Below are positions 1 through 8,194 of a DNA stretch of 64,000 nt, one piece after another (position 1 is the first letter of the stretch; each line of letters begins with the position of its first letter). Below the pieces are notes generated by a model, which saw only the letters and a list, made by a program, of their open reading frames with translations, was not told the origin of the DNA and did not search any database. A program made the position numbers and the translations under genes. The stretch comes from SG8-30 sp963715485 (lineage in GTDB: Bacteria > Pseudomonadota > Gammaproteobacteria > Steroidobacterales > Steroidobacteraceae). Where the stretch lies: positions 1,922,001-1,986,000 of the forward strand of contig OY970244.1 in NCBI GenBank assembly GCA_963715485.1, read 5' to 3'.

Positions 1-27
1 ATGCGTCTTGCGGCGCGGGGCGGGTAG
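1..27 (+). CDS. nuoG: Probable 3' end of nuoG (partial)
   Basis: The first 27 bases read in frame as eight residues ending at TAG (25-27), six bases before the nuoH start. In complex I operons the gene directly upstream of nuoH is nuoG, so this is probably its C-terminus. Only position supports this, because the segment is too short for homology. Confidence 0.45.
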   Translation: MRLAARGG

Positions 28-33
28 CACGGA

Positions 34-1131
34 ATGGACAACCTCAACGGCATGTGGGCTGGGATCCCGGCGGATTTGCAGTCTTTCATCCTGACTACCC
101 TGGCAGTAATCGGGGTGATGCTCGCCGTCATCATGGCTGTCGCCTTCAGTACGCTGGCCGAGCGCAAGGTCATTGGCTACATGCAGTTGCGGCGCGGCCC
201 CAACCGGATCAGCCTGTTCGGGCTGCCTATCCTGCGCGGACTGGCACAGCCCTTCGCTGACGTGATCAAGCTGCTCCTGAAGGAGTTCCTGATCCCGGCC
301 AATGCGGACCGCAAGCTGTTCCTGATCGCGCCTCTGATAGTGCTGGTTCCCGCGCTGACGGCCTGGGCGGTGATCCCGTTCTCGCCCGAGTTCGTCCTGG
401 CCGACATCAACGCCGGGCTGCTGTTCATCCTGGCGCTGACCTCGCTGGGTGTCTACGGCGTGATCCTGGCGGGTTGGGCCGCCAACTCCAAGTACGCTTT
501 CCTGGGCGCCATGCGCTCCGCCGCACAGATGGTCGCCTACGAGCTGGCGATGGGTTTCGCCATCGTTGGCGTGTTGATGGCGGCCGGTAGCCTGAACCTG
601 GGCGAGATCGTCCGGGCGCAGGCGGCGCTGCCGGCGAACGGTCTCAGCCTTGGCGGATTTGGCAGCTGGAACTGGTTCTGGCTGTTCCCGTTGTTCATCG
701 TCTACTTCATCTCGGGCGTGGCCGAGACCAACCGTGCACCCTTCGATGTCGCCGAGGGCGAGTCGGAAATCGTCGCTGGTTTCCATGTTGAATACTCCGG
801 CGCAGCCTTTGCCACGCTGTTCGCGCTGCCCGAGTACGCCAACATGATTTTGATCTCGGCGCTGGCTGCCGTGATGTTCCTGGGTGGCTGGTTGTCCCCC
901 TTCCAGGGCTACGTGCCCGACGCCTGGGGTATCGCGCAGCCCTCGTTCTTCTGGCTGTTCCTCAAGATCTGCGCCTTCATCTTCGTCTACCTGTGGATCC
1001 GCGCCACCTTTCCGCGTTATCGCTACGACCAGATCATGCGCCTCGGCTGGAAGGTTCTGATTCCGGTGACGCTGGTCTGGCTGGCGGTCGAGGGCGTCAT
1101 GGTGTGGCTGAAAGTCGGGCCTTGGGCATAG
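34..1131 (+). CDS. nuoH: NADH-quinone oxidoreductase subunit H (NuoH)
   Basis: Membrane subunit of complex I that joins the hydrophilic arm to the membrane arm and forms the quinone chamber. The 365-residue product is of normal length and has about eight hydrophobic segments. Two family signatures are visible: ERKVIGYMQLRRGPNR near residues 43-58, and the acidic loop EGESEIVAGFHVEYSG near 240-255, which lines the quinone site. It is the first complete gene of the nuoH-N run, nine bases before nuoI. The ATG start at 34 is the first in frame after the upstream stop. Confidence 0.97.
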   Translation: MDNLNGMWAGIPADLQSFILTTLAVIGVMLAVIMAVAFSTLAERKVIGYMQLRRGPNRISLFGLPILRGLAQPFADVIKLLLKEFLIPANADRKLFLIAPLIVLVPALTAWAVIPFSPEFVLADINAGLLFILALTSLGVYGVILAGWAANSKYAFLGAMRSAAQMVAYELAMGFAIVGVLMAAGSLNLGEIVRAQAALPANGLSLGGFGSWNWFWLFPLFIVYFISGVAETNRAPFDVAEGESEIVAGFHVEYSGAAFATLFALPEYANMILISALAAVMFLGGWLSPFQGYVPDAWGIAQPSFFWLFLKICAFIFVYLWIRATFPRYRYDQIMRLGWKVLIPVTLVWLAVEGVMVWLKVGPWA

Positions 1132-1140
1132 GGAACCGAG

Positions 1141-1629
1141 ATGGCTAGTGTCCGCAGCCTGCTGAAGACCTTCTTCCTCACCGAGTTGCTGGTGGGCATG
1201 TCGGTGACCATCAGGCAGTTCTTTGCGCCCAAGGTGACGCTGAACTATCCGGAAGAGAAGGCGCCGCAGTCACCGCGCTTCCGCGGTCTGCATGCGCTGC
1301 GCCGCTACCCCAATGGCCAGGAGCGCTGCATCGCCTGCAAGCTCTGCGAGGCGGTCTGCCCGGCACTGGCCATCACCATCGACTCGGACGTTGGCGAGGA
1401 CGGCACGCGCAGGACGACCCGCTACGACATCGACCTGTTCAAGTGCATCTACTGCGGCTTCTGCGAGGAGGCCTGCCCGGTAGATGCGATCGTGGAGACG
1501 CGCATCCACGAGTACCACATGGAGAACCGCGGCGAGAACATCATGACCAAGGACAAGCTGCTGGCCATTGGCGAGCGCTACGAGTCCATGATCGCGGCTG
1601 ACAAGGCCGCAGACGCACCGTACCGCTAG
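1141..1629 (+). CDS. nuoI: NADH-quinone oxidoreductase subunit I (NuoI)
   Basis: Ferredoxin-like subunit of the complex I peripheral arm that carries the N6a and N6b clusters, passing electrons towards N2 and quinone. Two complete 4Fe-4S motifs are present: Cys63/66/69/73 (CIACKLCEAVCP) and Cys102/105/108/112 (CIYCGFCEEACP). The length of 162 residues is the proteobacterial norm. It lies between nuoH and nuoJ on the same strand. Confidence 0.97.
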   Translation: MASVRSLLKTFFLTELLVGMSVTIRQFFAPKVTLNYPEEKAPQSPRFRGLHALRRYPNGQERCIACKLCEAVCPALAITIDSDVGEDGTRRTTRYDIDLFKCIYCGFCEEACPVDAIVETRIHEYHMENRGENIMTKDKLLAIGERYESMIAADKAADAPYR

Positions 1630-1645
1630 ACAGGATTGAAATCAG

Positions 1646-2248
1646 GTGCTGACAGAAATCCTCTTCTACACATTTGCGACGGTCCTGGTCGGGGCAGCAA
1701 TTGGCGTGGTCACGTCCAGGAACCCGGTTTACTCAGTGCTTTTCCTGGTGCTGTGCTTCTTCAACGCGGCGGTGCTGTGGCTGTTGATCGAGGCAGAGTT
1801 CCTGGCGATCGTGCTGGTGCTGGTCTACGTGGGCGCGGTCATGGTGCTGTTCCTGTTCGTCGTGATGATGCTCGACATCAACATCGAGACCCTGCGTGTA
1901 GGCTTCACCCGCTATGCGCCGCTCGGCGGGCTTATCGCGTTGATCATCATCATCGAGTTTTATTACGTGCTTTGGATCAAGCGGCTTGGCCTGGATGTGA
2001 CTGGCGGGGTCGCGCCGATGCCGGAGGGTTACAGCAATACCGAGGCGGTGGGAGCGGTGCTCTATACCGACTACGTCTATCCCTTCCAGCTCGCCGCGGT
2101 GGTGCTTCTGATTGCGATTGTTGCCGCAATTTCGCTGACCATGCGCCGTCGCCCCGGGTTGAAGACGCAGGACGTGTCGAAGCAGGTGGCCGTCCGCCGC
2201 CAGGATCGGGTGCGGCTGGTCAAGGTGGACGCGGAGGGTGAGCAGTGA
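1646..2248 (+). CDS. nuoJ: NADH-quinone oxidoreductase subunit J (NuoJ)
   Basis: Small hydrophobic complex I subunit next to NuoK and NuoA in the membrane arm. The 200 residues carry about five membrane segments and the typical N-terminal pattern (SRNPVYSVLFLVLCFFNAA) and VYVGAVMVLFLFVVMML block. It starts with GTG at 1646. Its stop overlaps the nuoK start by four bases (GTGA), which suggests translational coupling. Confidence 0.96.
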   Translation: MLTEILFYTFATVLVGAAIGVVTSRNPVYSVLFLVLCFFNAAVLWLLIEAEFLAIVLVLVYVGAVMVLFLFVVMMLDINIETLRVGFTRYAPLGGLIALIIIIEFYYVLWIKRLGLDVTGGVAPMPEGYSNTEAVGAVLYTDYVYPFQLAAVVLLIAIVAAISLTMRRRPGLKTQDVSKQVAVRRQDRVRLVKVDAEGEQ

Positions 2249-2550
2249 TCACGCTGTCGCACTACCTTTTCCTGGCCGGGATCCTGTTCGCTATCGCGGT
2301 CGCCGGGATCTTCCTCAACCGCAAGAACGTGATCGTGCTGCTGATGTGCATCGAGCTGATGCTGCTTGCGGTCAACTTCAACTTCGTGGCCTTCTCGCGC
2401 TTCCTTGGCAACCTCGACGGGCAGATTTTCGTGTTCTTCATCCTGACAGTGGCCGCGGCCGAGGCGGCCATCGGCCTGGCCATCCTGGTGGTGCTGTTCC
2501 GTGAGCGCCGTAGCATCAACGTCGACGACCTCGACGTGATGAAGGGTTGA
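2245..2550 (+). CDS. nuoK: NADH-quinone oxidoreductase subunit K (NuoK)
   Basis: Three-helix antiporter-like (MrpC-type) subunit of the complex I proton path. The 101 residues include the two conserved membrane glutamates, Glu37 in the CIELML segment and Glu73 in AAEAAIGLA. The start is GTG, overlapping the nuoJ stop by four bases. nuoL begins two bases after its stop. Confidence 0.97.
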   Translation: MITLSHYLFLAGILFAIAVAGIFLNRKNVIVLLMCIELMLLAVNFNFVAFSRFLGNLDGQIFVFFILTVAAAEAAIGLAILVVLFRERRSINVDDLDVMKG

Positions 2551-2552
2551 TC

Positions 2553-4511
2553 ATGGCGATGGAGCAGGTCTACCTCGCGATCGTTCTGGCACCGCTGGCC
2601 GCGGCAGTCGTATCCGGTTTCCTGGGCCGCTGGATCGGGCGTACAGCGTCGCACACGCTGTGCATTGCGGGCGTCGCGCTGTCCTTCGTCCTGTCGGCGT
2701 GGGTGCTGAAGTTGCTGGTCGCCGGTAGCATGGATCCGTACAACGGCCTGGTCTATACCTGGGCGGTCAGCGACGGGATGCGCATGGAGGTCGGCTTCCT
2801 GGTCGACAACCTCACTGCGCTGATGATGACGGTCGTGACCTTCGTGTCGCTGATGGTGCATGTCTATACCATCGGCTACATGCATGACGATCCGGGATAC
2901 CAGCGTTTTTTCGCCTATATATCGCTATTCACTTTCTCGATGTTGATGCTGGTGATGTCCAACAACTTCCTGCAGCTGTTCTTTGGCTGGGAGGCTGTCG
3001 GACTGGTGTCCTACCTGTTGATCGGGTTCTGGTACAAGCGTCCGACGGCAATCTTTGCCAACCTGAAGGCGTTCGTGGTCAACCGGGTCGGGGACTTCGG
3101 CTTCGTGCTGGGAATTGCCGGCATTGCCTATTACACCGGTACGCTCGACTACGCCGAGGCGTTCGCACGTACCGACATGATCGTCGGCCAGGACATCTTC
3201 CTGACCCCGGGCGAGCCAACCAAGGCGATCACCATTATCTGCATCCTGCTGTTCATCGGCGCGATGGGCAAATCGGCGCAGGTGCCGCTGCACGTCTGGC
3301 TGCCTGATTCAATGGAAGGCCCGACGCCGATTTCAGCGCTCATTCACGCAGCGACCATGGTCACCGCGGGCATTTTCATGGTCGCGCGCCTGTCGCCGAT
3401 CTTCGAATTGTCCGAAGCAGCACTATCGTTCATCCTCGTCATCGGCGCGACGACTGCATTGTTCATGGGCCTGCTCGGCCTGGTCAACAACGACATCAAG
3501 CGCGTTATCGCCTATTCGACCCTGTCACAGCTGGGTTACATGACCGTGGCTCTCGGTGCAGGAGCCTATGCGGCGGGCATTTTTCACCTGATGACCCACG
3601 CGTTCTTCAAGGCATTGCTGTTCCTGGCGGCAGGCTCGGTAATCATCGCCATGCACCACGAGCAGGACATGCGCCGCATGGGCGGGCTGCGGAAGTACAT
3701 GCCGGTGACCTACTGGACGACGCTGATCGGCTCGCTGGCGTTGATCGGATTCCCGGGCCTGTCAGGGTTCTTTTCCAAGGACATCATCATTGAGGCGGTC
3801 CATCAGTCGCACATAGAAGGCTCGGTCTACGCCTACTGGTGCGTGCTGCTCGGCGTGTTCGTCACTGCGCTGTACAGCTTCCGGCTGGTGTTCCTGACGT
3901 TTCATGGCAAGGAACGCATGGACGAGCACACCCGCGAGCACCTGCACGAGAGCCCGTTGGTGGTAACGCTGCCGCTGATCGCATTGGCCATTCCGTCCGT
4001 CGTGATTGGCTGGTTGACCGTCGACCCGGTGGTGTTTGGCGACTTCTTCTCCGGCGCCATAAGTCAGTCACCAGACGGGCCGCTGGCCGAGATTGGAGCC
4101 AGCTTCCACGGCGCCGCCGGTTTCGTCCTGCACGAGGCGGGCTCGCCCGGGGTCTACCTCGCCGCGGCCGGCGTGCTGACGGCGTGGTTGCTGTACCTGA
4201 AGCGGCCGGAACTCCCGGGCATGCTGCAATCGCGTCTCCCCAAAGTGCATCGCCTGCTCGACAACAAGTACTACTTTGACTGGTTCAATGAGCACGTAAT
4301 TGCGGCCGGTGCACGCAGCTTCGGCCGCAACCTGTGGAAGCGCGGCGACGAGAGCGTGATCGACGGGTGGCTGGTCAATGGCTCGGCCAATGCCGTGGCT
4401 CGCGTGGCCGGTGTCGTCCGGCAGCTGCAGACCGGCTACCTGTACCACTATGCCTTCGCGATGATCATCGGCCTGTCCATGCTGCTCGCCTGGCTGCTGA
4501 TCAAGGGCTGA
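2553..4511 (+). CDS. nuoL: NADH-quinone oxidoreductase subunit L (NuoL)
   Basis: Distal antiporter-like proton-pumping subunit with the long lateral helix. It has about 16 membrane segments. The functional glutamate is in FFGWEAVGLVSYLL, and the pump lysine segment reads GKSAQVPLHVWLPDSM. The chosen start is ATG 2553 (MAMEQV), which has AAGGG six bases upstream. An in-frame TTG at 2547 would overlap nuoK and is less likely. The product is 652 residues, close to the family length, and ends in the expected C-terminal helix. Confidence 0.96.
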   Translation: MAMEQVYLAIVLAPLAAAVVSGFLGRWIGRTASHTLCIAGVALSFVLSAWVLKLLVAGSMDPYNGLVYTWAVSDGMRMEVGFLVDNLTALMMTVVTFVSLMVHVYTIGYMHDDPGYQRFFAYISLFTFSMLMLVMSNNFLQLFFGWEAVGLVSYLLIGFWYKRPTAIFANLKAFVVNRVGDFGFVLGIAGIAYYTGTLDYAEAFARTDMIVGQDIFLTPGEPTKAITIICILLFIGAMGKSAQVPLHVWLPDSMEGPTPISALIHAATMVTAGIFMVARLSPIFELSEAALSFILVIGATTALFMGLLGLVNNDIKRVIAYSTLSQLGYMTVALGAGAYAAGIFHLMTHAFFKALLFLAAGSVIIAMHHEQDMRRMGGLRKYMPVTYWTTLIGSLALIGFPGLSGFFSKDIIIEAVHQSHIEGSVYAYWCVLLGVFVTALYSFRLVFLTFHGKERMDEHTREHLHESPLVVTLPLIALAIPSVVIGWLTVDPVVFGDFFSGAISQSPDGPLAEIGASFHGAAGFVLHEAGSPGVYLAAAGVLTAWLLYLKRPELPGMLQSRLPKVHRLLDNKYYFDWFNEHVIAAGARSFGRNLWKRGDESVIDGWLVNGSANAVARVAGVVRQLQTGYLYHYAFAMIIGLSMLLAWLLIKG

Positions 4512-4568
4512 CGATGTTTTCCATGCAATCAGTGGCCGGCAGTCCGGATCGCGGCGGGGGCGCCTGAC

Positions 4569-6083
4569 ATGACCGCAAACCTGCCGTTGCTCAGTTGGCT
4601 GATATGGCTGCCGATCACGGGCGGCATTGTCGTGCTGGCGCTGGGCGAGGCCAGGCCGCAGGCGGCGCGCTGGGCGGCGCTGACGGTGTCGGTAGTGGCA
4701 TTCGTGCTGAGCCTGCCGCTCTGGACCGGCTTTGACACCGGCACTGCTGCGATGCAGTTCGTGGAGCGTGCGCCCTGGATAGGCGTGGTCAATGCCTGGT
4801 ACCACCTGGGCGTTGACGGCATTGCCATGCCGCTGGTGCTGCTGACTACGTTCATTACGCCGCTGGTCGTCGTCGCGGCATGGACAGTGATCGAGAAAAA
4901 GCCGGCGCAGTACTTCGCCTCGTTCCTCATCATGGAAGGGCTGATGATCGGCGTGTTCTCGGCGCTGGATGCCCTGCTTTTCTACGTGTTCTGGGAGGCA
5001 ATGCTGATCCCGATGTTCATCATCATCGGTGTCTGGGGTGGTGTCCGGCGCGTCTACGCGACCATCAAGTTCTTCCTGTATACCTTCCTCGGCTCCGTCT
5101 TCATGCTGATTGCGCTGATCTACATGTATCTGCAGTCCGGCAGCTACGAGATTGCGGCGTTCCAGCGGATGCCGCTCGGCATGACCGAGCAGGTGCTGAT
5201 CTTCCTGGCCTTCTTCGCGGCGTTTGCCGTGAAGATTCCGATGTGGCCGGTACACACCTGGCTGCCGGATGCCCATGTCGAGGCGCCGACAGGTGGCTCG
5301 GTGGTGCTGGCGGCCATCATGCTGAAGATGGGTGGCTACGGCTTCCTCCGCTTCAGTCTGCCGATGACCCCAGATGCCAGCCGCGAGCTCGACTGGCTGA
5401 TCATTGCACTGTCGCTGATCGCCGTGGCCTACATCGGCTTCGTGGCACTGGTCCAGCAGGACATGAAGAAGCTCATTGCCTATTCATCCATTGCCCACAT
5501 GGGCTTCGTGACGCTGGGTTGCTTCCTCGCCTTTGACATCGTGCAGGCAACCGGTTCGGCAACCGGCGCCGGCATGGGGATCGACGGAGCGATGGTGCAG
5601 ATGATCTCCCACGGCCTGGTTTCCGGTGCGCTGTTCTTCTGCGTAGGGGTGATGTATGACCGGCTGCACACGCGCGAGATCTCCGCCTATGGTGGCGTGG
5701 TCAACACCATGCCGGTTTTCGCCTTCTTCATGGTGCTGTTCGCCATGGCCAATGCCGGGCTGCCGGGCACGTCGGGCTTTGTCGGCGAGTTCCTGGTGAT
5801 CATCGCGAGCTTCAAGGCCAATTTCTGGTACGCCTTCGTTGCTGCAACCACGCTGATCCTGGGAGCAGCCTATACCCTGTGGTTGGTCAAGCGGGTGGTC
5901 TGGGGCGAGGTTGCCAATGACGGCGTGGCGTCGCTCAAGGACGTCAACCGACGCGAATTCTTGGTATTGGCTGTGCTGGCGGTGGCTGTACTGCTGCTCG
6001 GCCTCTGGCCTGCGCCGCTGCTTGAGGTGATGCATGCGACGGTCGAGCAACTGGTCCAGCAGTTACTGGTGAGCAAGCTATGA
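4569..6083 (+). CDS. nuoM: NADH-quinone oxidoreductase subunit M (NuoM)
   Basis: Middle antiporter-like proton-pumping subunit of complex I. The 504-residue product has about 14 membrane segments. The conserved glutamate lies in FYVFWEAMLIPMFIIIGVW, and the lysine-bearing helix in KIPMWPVHTWLPDAHVEAPT. The gap of 57 bases from nuoL holds a short reading frame, 4514-4567, whose stop is one base before the nuoM ATG. Confidence 0.96.
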   Translation: MTANLPLLSWLIWLPITGGIVVLALGEARPQAARWAALTVSVVAFVLSLPLWTGFDTGTAAMQFVERAPWIGVVNAWYHLGVDGIAMPLVLLTTFITPLVVVAAWTVIEKKPAQYFASFLIMEGLMIGVFSALDALLFYVFWEAMLIPMFIIIGVWGGVRRVYATIKFFLYTFLGSVFMLIALIYMYLQSGSYEIAAFQRMPLGMTEQVLIFLAFFAAFAVKIPMWPVHTWLPDAHVEAPTGGSVVLAAIMLKMGGYGFLRFSLPMTPDASRELDWLIIALSLIAVAYIGFVALVQQDMKKLIAYSSIAHMGFVTLGCFLAFDIVQATGSATGAGMGIDGAMVQMISHGLVSGALFFCVGVMYDRLHTREISAYGGVVNTMPVFAFFMVLFAMANAGLPGTSGFVGEFLVIIASFKANFWYAFVAATTLILGAAYTLWLVKRVVWGEVANDGVASLKDVNRREFLVLAVLAVAVLLLGLWPAPLLEVMHATVEQLVQQLLVSKL

Positions 6084-6102
6084 GGCATTGGGTGATTCTG
6101 CA

Positions 6103-7548
6103 ATGAACCAGGTGCTGACTTGGGCCGAGCTTGCTCCTGCCAGTGCGGAGATCTTCCTGCTGGCAGCGGCCTGTGCGGTGCTGCTGGTGGATCTGGCGCT
6201 GAGCGACCGGTACCGCTGGGTCACCTACGTGCTCAGCATCGTGGCGCTGGCTGGTGCCGCCGTGCTGACCTCGAGGTATGGGGTAGGGGAGCGGACCGTA
6301 ACATTGTTCGGCCACTACGTCGCCGACCCGATGGGTACGGTACTGAAGCTGGTCGACTACGCCGTGGTCGCGGTCGTCATGCTGTACTCGCGCGACTACC
6401 TCGACCGTCGTGGGCTTTTCAAGGGTGAGTACTTCGTACTGGCACTGTTCGCGGTCATCGGCATCAATGTGATGATCTCGGCAGGCAGCCTGCTTTCCAT
6501 GTATCTCGGCATCGAGATACTTTCCCTGGCGCTGTATGCCATGGTCGCCTTCGACCGGGACAATGGAATCGCGGCCGAGTCAGCCATGAAGTACTTTGTC
6601 CTGGGCGCCATTGCTTCGGGGACACTGCTGTACGGTATTTCAATCGTCTACGGAATAACCGGCACGTTCCGGCTGGACTGGCTGGCCAACGGACTGACCC
6701 GTGCAAACGTGCACAATATCGGCTTGCTGTTCGGACTGGCGTTCATCGTGGTCGGTGTGGCGTTCAAGTTTGGCGCGGTCCCGTTCCACATGTGGATTCC
6801 TGACGTCTATCATGGCGCGCCCACGTCGGTGACGTTGTTCATCGGGTCTGCGCCCAAGATTGCATCGTTTGCGCTGACCATGCGCGTTCTTGCGGAAGGT
6901 CTGGGCGGAATGACGGAGGCCTGGCAGGACATGCTGGTGGTGCTGTCGGTGCTGTCGATGGGCCTGGGCAACGTCATCGCGATAGCCCAGACCAACATCA
7001 AACGCATGCTGGCGTATTCGACCATTTCACACGTGGGCTTCATCCTGCTCGGTATCCTGACCGGGACGGTGGAGGGCTACCAGGCGGCCATGTTCTACAC
7101 ACTGACCTACGTGATCATGGCAACCGGATCCTTCGGCGTGATCCTGTTGCTATCGCGACAGGGATTCGAGGCGGACGAGCTGCAGGACTTCAAGGGGCTG
7201 AACCAGAGAAGCCCGTGGTTTGCTTTCATCATGTTGCTGCTGATGTTCGGGACCGCCGGGGTCCCACCCATGGTCGGCTTCTGGGCCAAGGTGCAGGTGA
7301 TCTCGGCCGTGCTTAACATCGGCATGACCTGGCTGGCCGTTGCCGCCGTGTTCTTCTCGGTTATCGGCGCGTTCTACTACCTGCGCGTGGTCAAACTGAT
7401 GTATTTCGATGCCACCGAGGACAAGGTTGCCATCGAGGCCAGCGCGGGCTTCCGGCTTGTATTGAGCGCCAACGCCCTGCTGGTACTGGCCCTCGGGCTA
7501 ATGCCCGGATGGCTGCTTGAGGTCTGTGCCAGCGTCATTCCGGGATGA
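6103..7548 (+). CDS. nuoN: NADH-quinone oxidoreductase subunit N (NuoN)
   Basis: Third antiporter-like pumping subunit and last gene of the operon. About 14 membrane segments are present, with the lysine helix KFGAVPFHMWIPDVYHGAPT and a second conserved block near TNIKRMLAYSTISHVGF. ATG 6103 (MNQVLTW) was chosen. A TTG at 6088 in the same frame would add five polar residues and has no better ribosome site. The initiator tRNA gene follows 42 bases after its stop. Confidence 0.95.
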   Translation: MNQVLTWAELAPASAEIFLLAAACAVLLVDLALSDRYRWVTYVLSIVALAGAAVLTSRYGVGERTVTLFGHYVADPMGTVLKLVDYAVVAVVMLYSRDYLDRRGLFKGEYFVLALFAVIGINVMISAGSLLSMYLGIEILSLALYAMVAFDRDNGIAAESAMKYFVLGAIASGTLLYGISIVYGITGTFRLDWLANGLTRANVHNIGLLFGLAFIVVGVAFKFGAVPFHMWIPDVYHGAPTSVTLFIGSAPKIASFALTMRVLAEGLGGMTEAWQDMLVVLSVLSMGLGNVIAIAQTNIKRMLAYSTISHVGFILLGILTGTVEGYQAAMFYTLTYVIMATGSFGVILLLSRQGFEADELQDFKGLNQRSPWFAFIMLLLMFGTAGVPPMVGFWAKVQVISAVLNIGMTWLAVAAVFFSVIGAFYYLRVVKLMYFDATEDKVAIEASAGFRLVLSANALLVLALGLMPGWLLEVCASVIPG

Positions 7549-7549
7549 T

Positions 7550-7578
7550 TTGCTAAGGTCTTTGGACCCGCCTATAAT
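7550..7578 (+). promoter_or_regulatory. Sigma70 promoter of tRNA-fMet
   Basis: A -35-like TTGCTA (7550-7555) and a consensus -10 TATAAT (7573-7578) are 17 bases apart. The predicted transcription start lies a few bases before the mature tRNA 5' end at 7591. The -35 box begins two bases after the nuoN stop, so the tRNA is probably transcribed independently as well as by read-through. Confidence 0.8.
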
Positions 7579-7590
7579 TAGCGGCTCGGT

Positions 7591-7667
7591 TGCGGGGTGG
7601 AGCAGTCTGGCAGCTCGTCGGGCTCATAACCCGAAGGTCGCAGGTTCAAATCCTGCCCCCGCTACCA
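7591..7667 (+). tRNA. Initiator tRNA-Met (anticodon CAT)
   Basis: This is a 77-base cloverleaf with anticodon CAT at 7625-7627. The initiator hallmarks are present: a mismatched 1-72 position (T opposite T) and three consecutive G-C pairs at the base of the anticodon loop (7620-7622 with 7630-7632). The T arm is GCAGG-TTCAAAT-CCTGC, and CCA is encoded at 7665-7667. In E. coli an initiator tRNA gene (metY) heads the nusA operon. Here it follows nuoN, and rimP-nusA lies 42 kb away. Confidence 0.97.
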
Positions 7668-7679
7668 ACCTTTCGAGAG

Positions 7680-7708
7680 ACCCCGGCCTGGTGCCGGGGT
7701 TTCTGTTT
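7680..7708 (+). terminator. Intrinsic terminator of tRNA-fMet
   Basis: A perfect seven-pair stem CCCCGGC (7681-7687) / GCCGGGG (7693-7699) has a five-base loop and a flanking A-T pair. It is followed by a T-rich tail (TTTCTGTTTCT). A diverged copy lies near 11,724. Confidence 0.85.
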
Positions 7709-7848
7709 CTGGCGCACGTCAGTTACTGACGGCCAGCTGCAAGTAGACACCGTTCGGCCCCGTCCCGCGCAGGCAGGTGTACGTGCGATCCGGAGAAGAC
7801 GTGCCAAGTCCTGCGCCAGGCCGTCAGGAGTATTCTGGTCGCAAAGAT

Positions 7849-8154
7849 CTACTTCGGCTCCACGTCAGAGGTCTTGGCTGCAGCTTTCAGTCTTGCCAGG
7901 GCTGCCTCGACATCGGTTCGAAATCGACCATGACCGTCGCTGTCAAACGGCAGCCATTCATGCGGGATCCGCAATTCCTCCAGTGCATCTCCAGACCTGA
8001 TCTGGACCGTGTGCGTCCCAGTCAGAATCTCGTCTGATCCACGGTCCCAAACCGGCGGCTGAATAACAATGCCTGCGCCGGCTGCATGCCCCTGAATATA
8101 GTGGGAAGCGCTCTCGATAAGGATCAGATAGTCGGCCCGTTTGTGGCTAGACAT
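7849..8154 (-). CDS. Hypothetical 101-residue protein downstream of sat-cysC
   Basis: Small soluble protein with no recognised domain, signal peptide or membrane segment. It begins with ATG at 8154 behind a good ribosome site (GGGAGG) and lies 40 bases downstream of the bifunctional sulfate-activation gene on the same strand, so they are probably cotranscribed. The C-terminal half contains an Ala/Lys-rich amphipathic helix (VEAALARLKAAAK). Function is unknown. A role in PAPS-dependent chemistry would be a guess from position only. Confidence 0.7.
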   Translation of the reverse strand: MSSHKRADYLILIESASHYIQGHAAGAGIVIQPPVWDRGSDEILTGTHTVQIRSGDALEELRIPHEWLPFDSDGHGRFRTDVEAALARLKAAAKTSDVEPK

Positions 8155-8194
8155 TGCCCTACCTCCCTAGTAAGCCTATCGAGAAATGGCTCTA

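Noticed and set aside
4068..5276. 402-codon minus-strand frame opposite nuoL/nuoM
   Set aside because: Gln/His/Arg-rich antisense shadow; nuo genes are certain.
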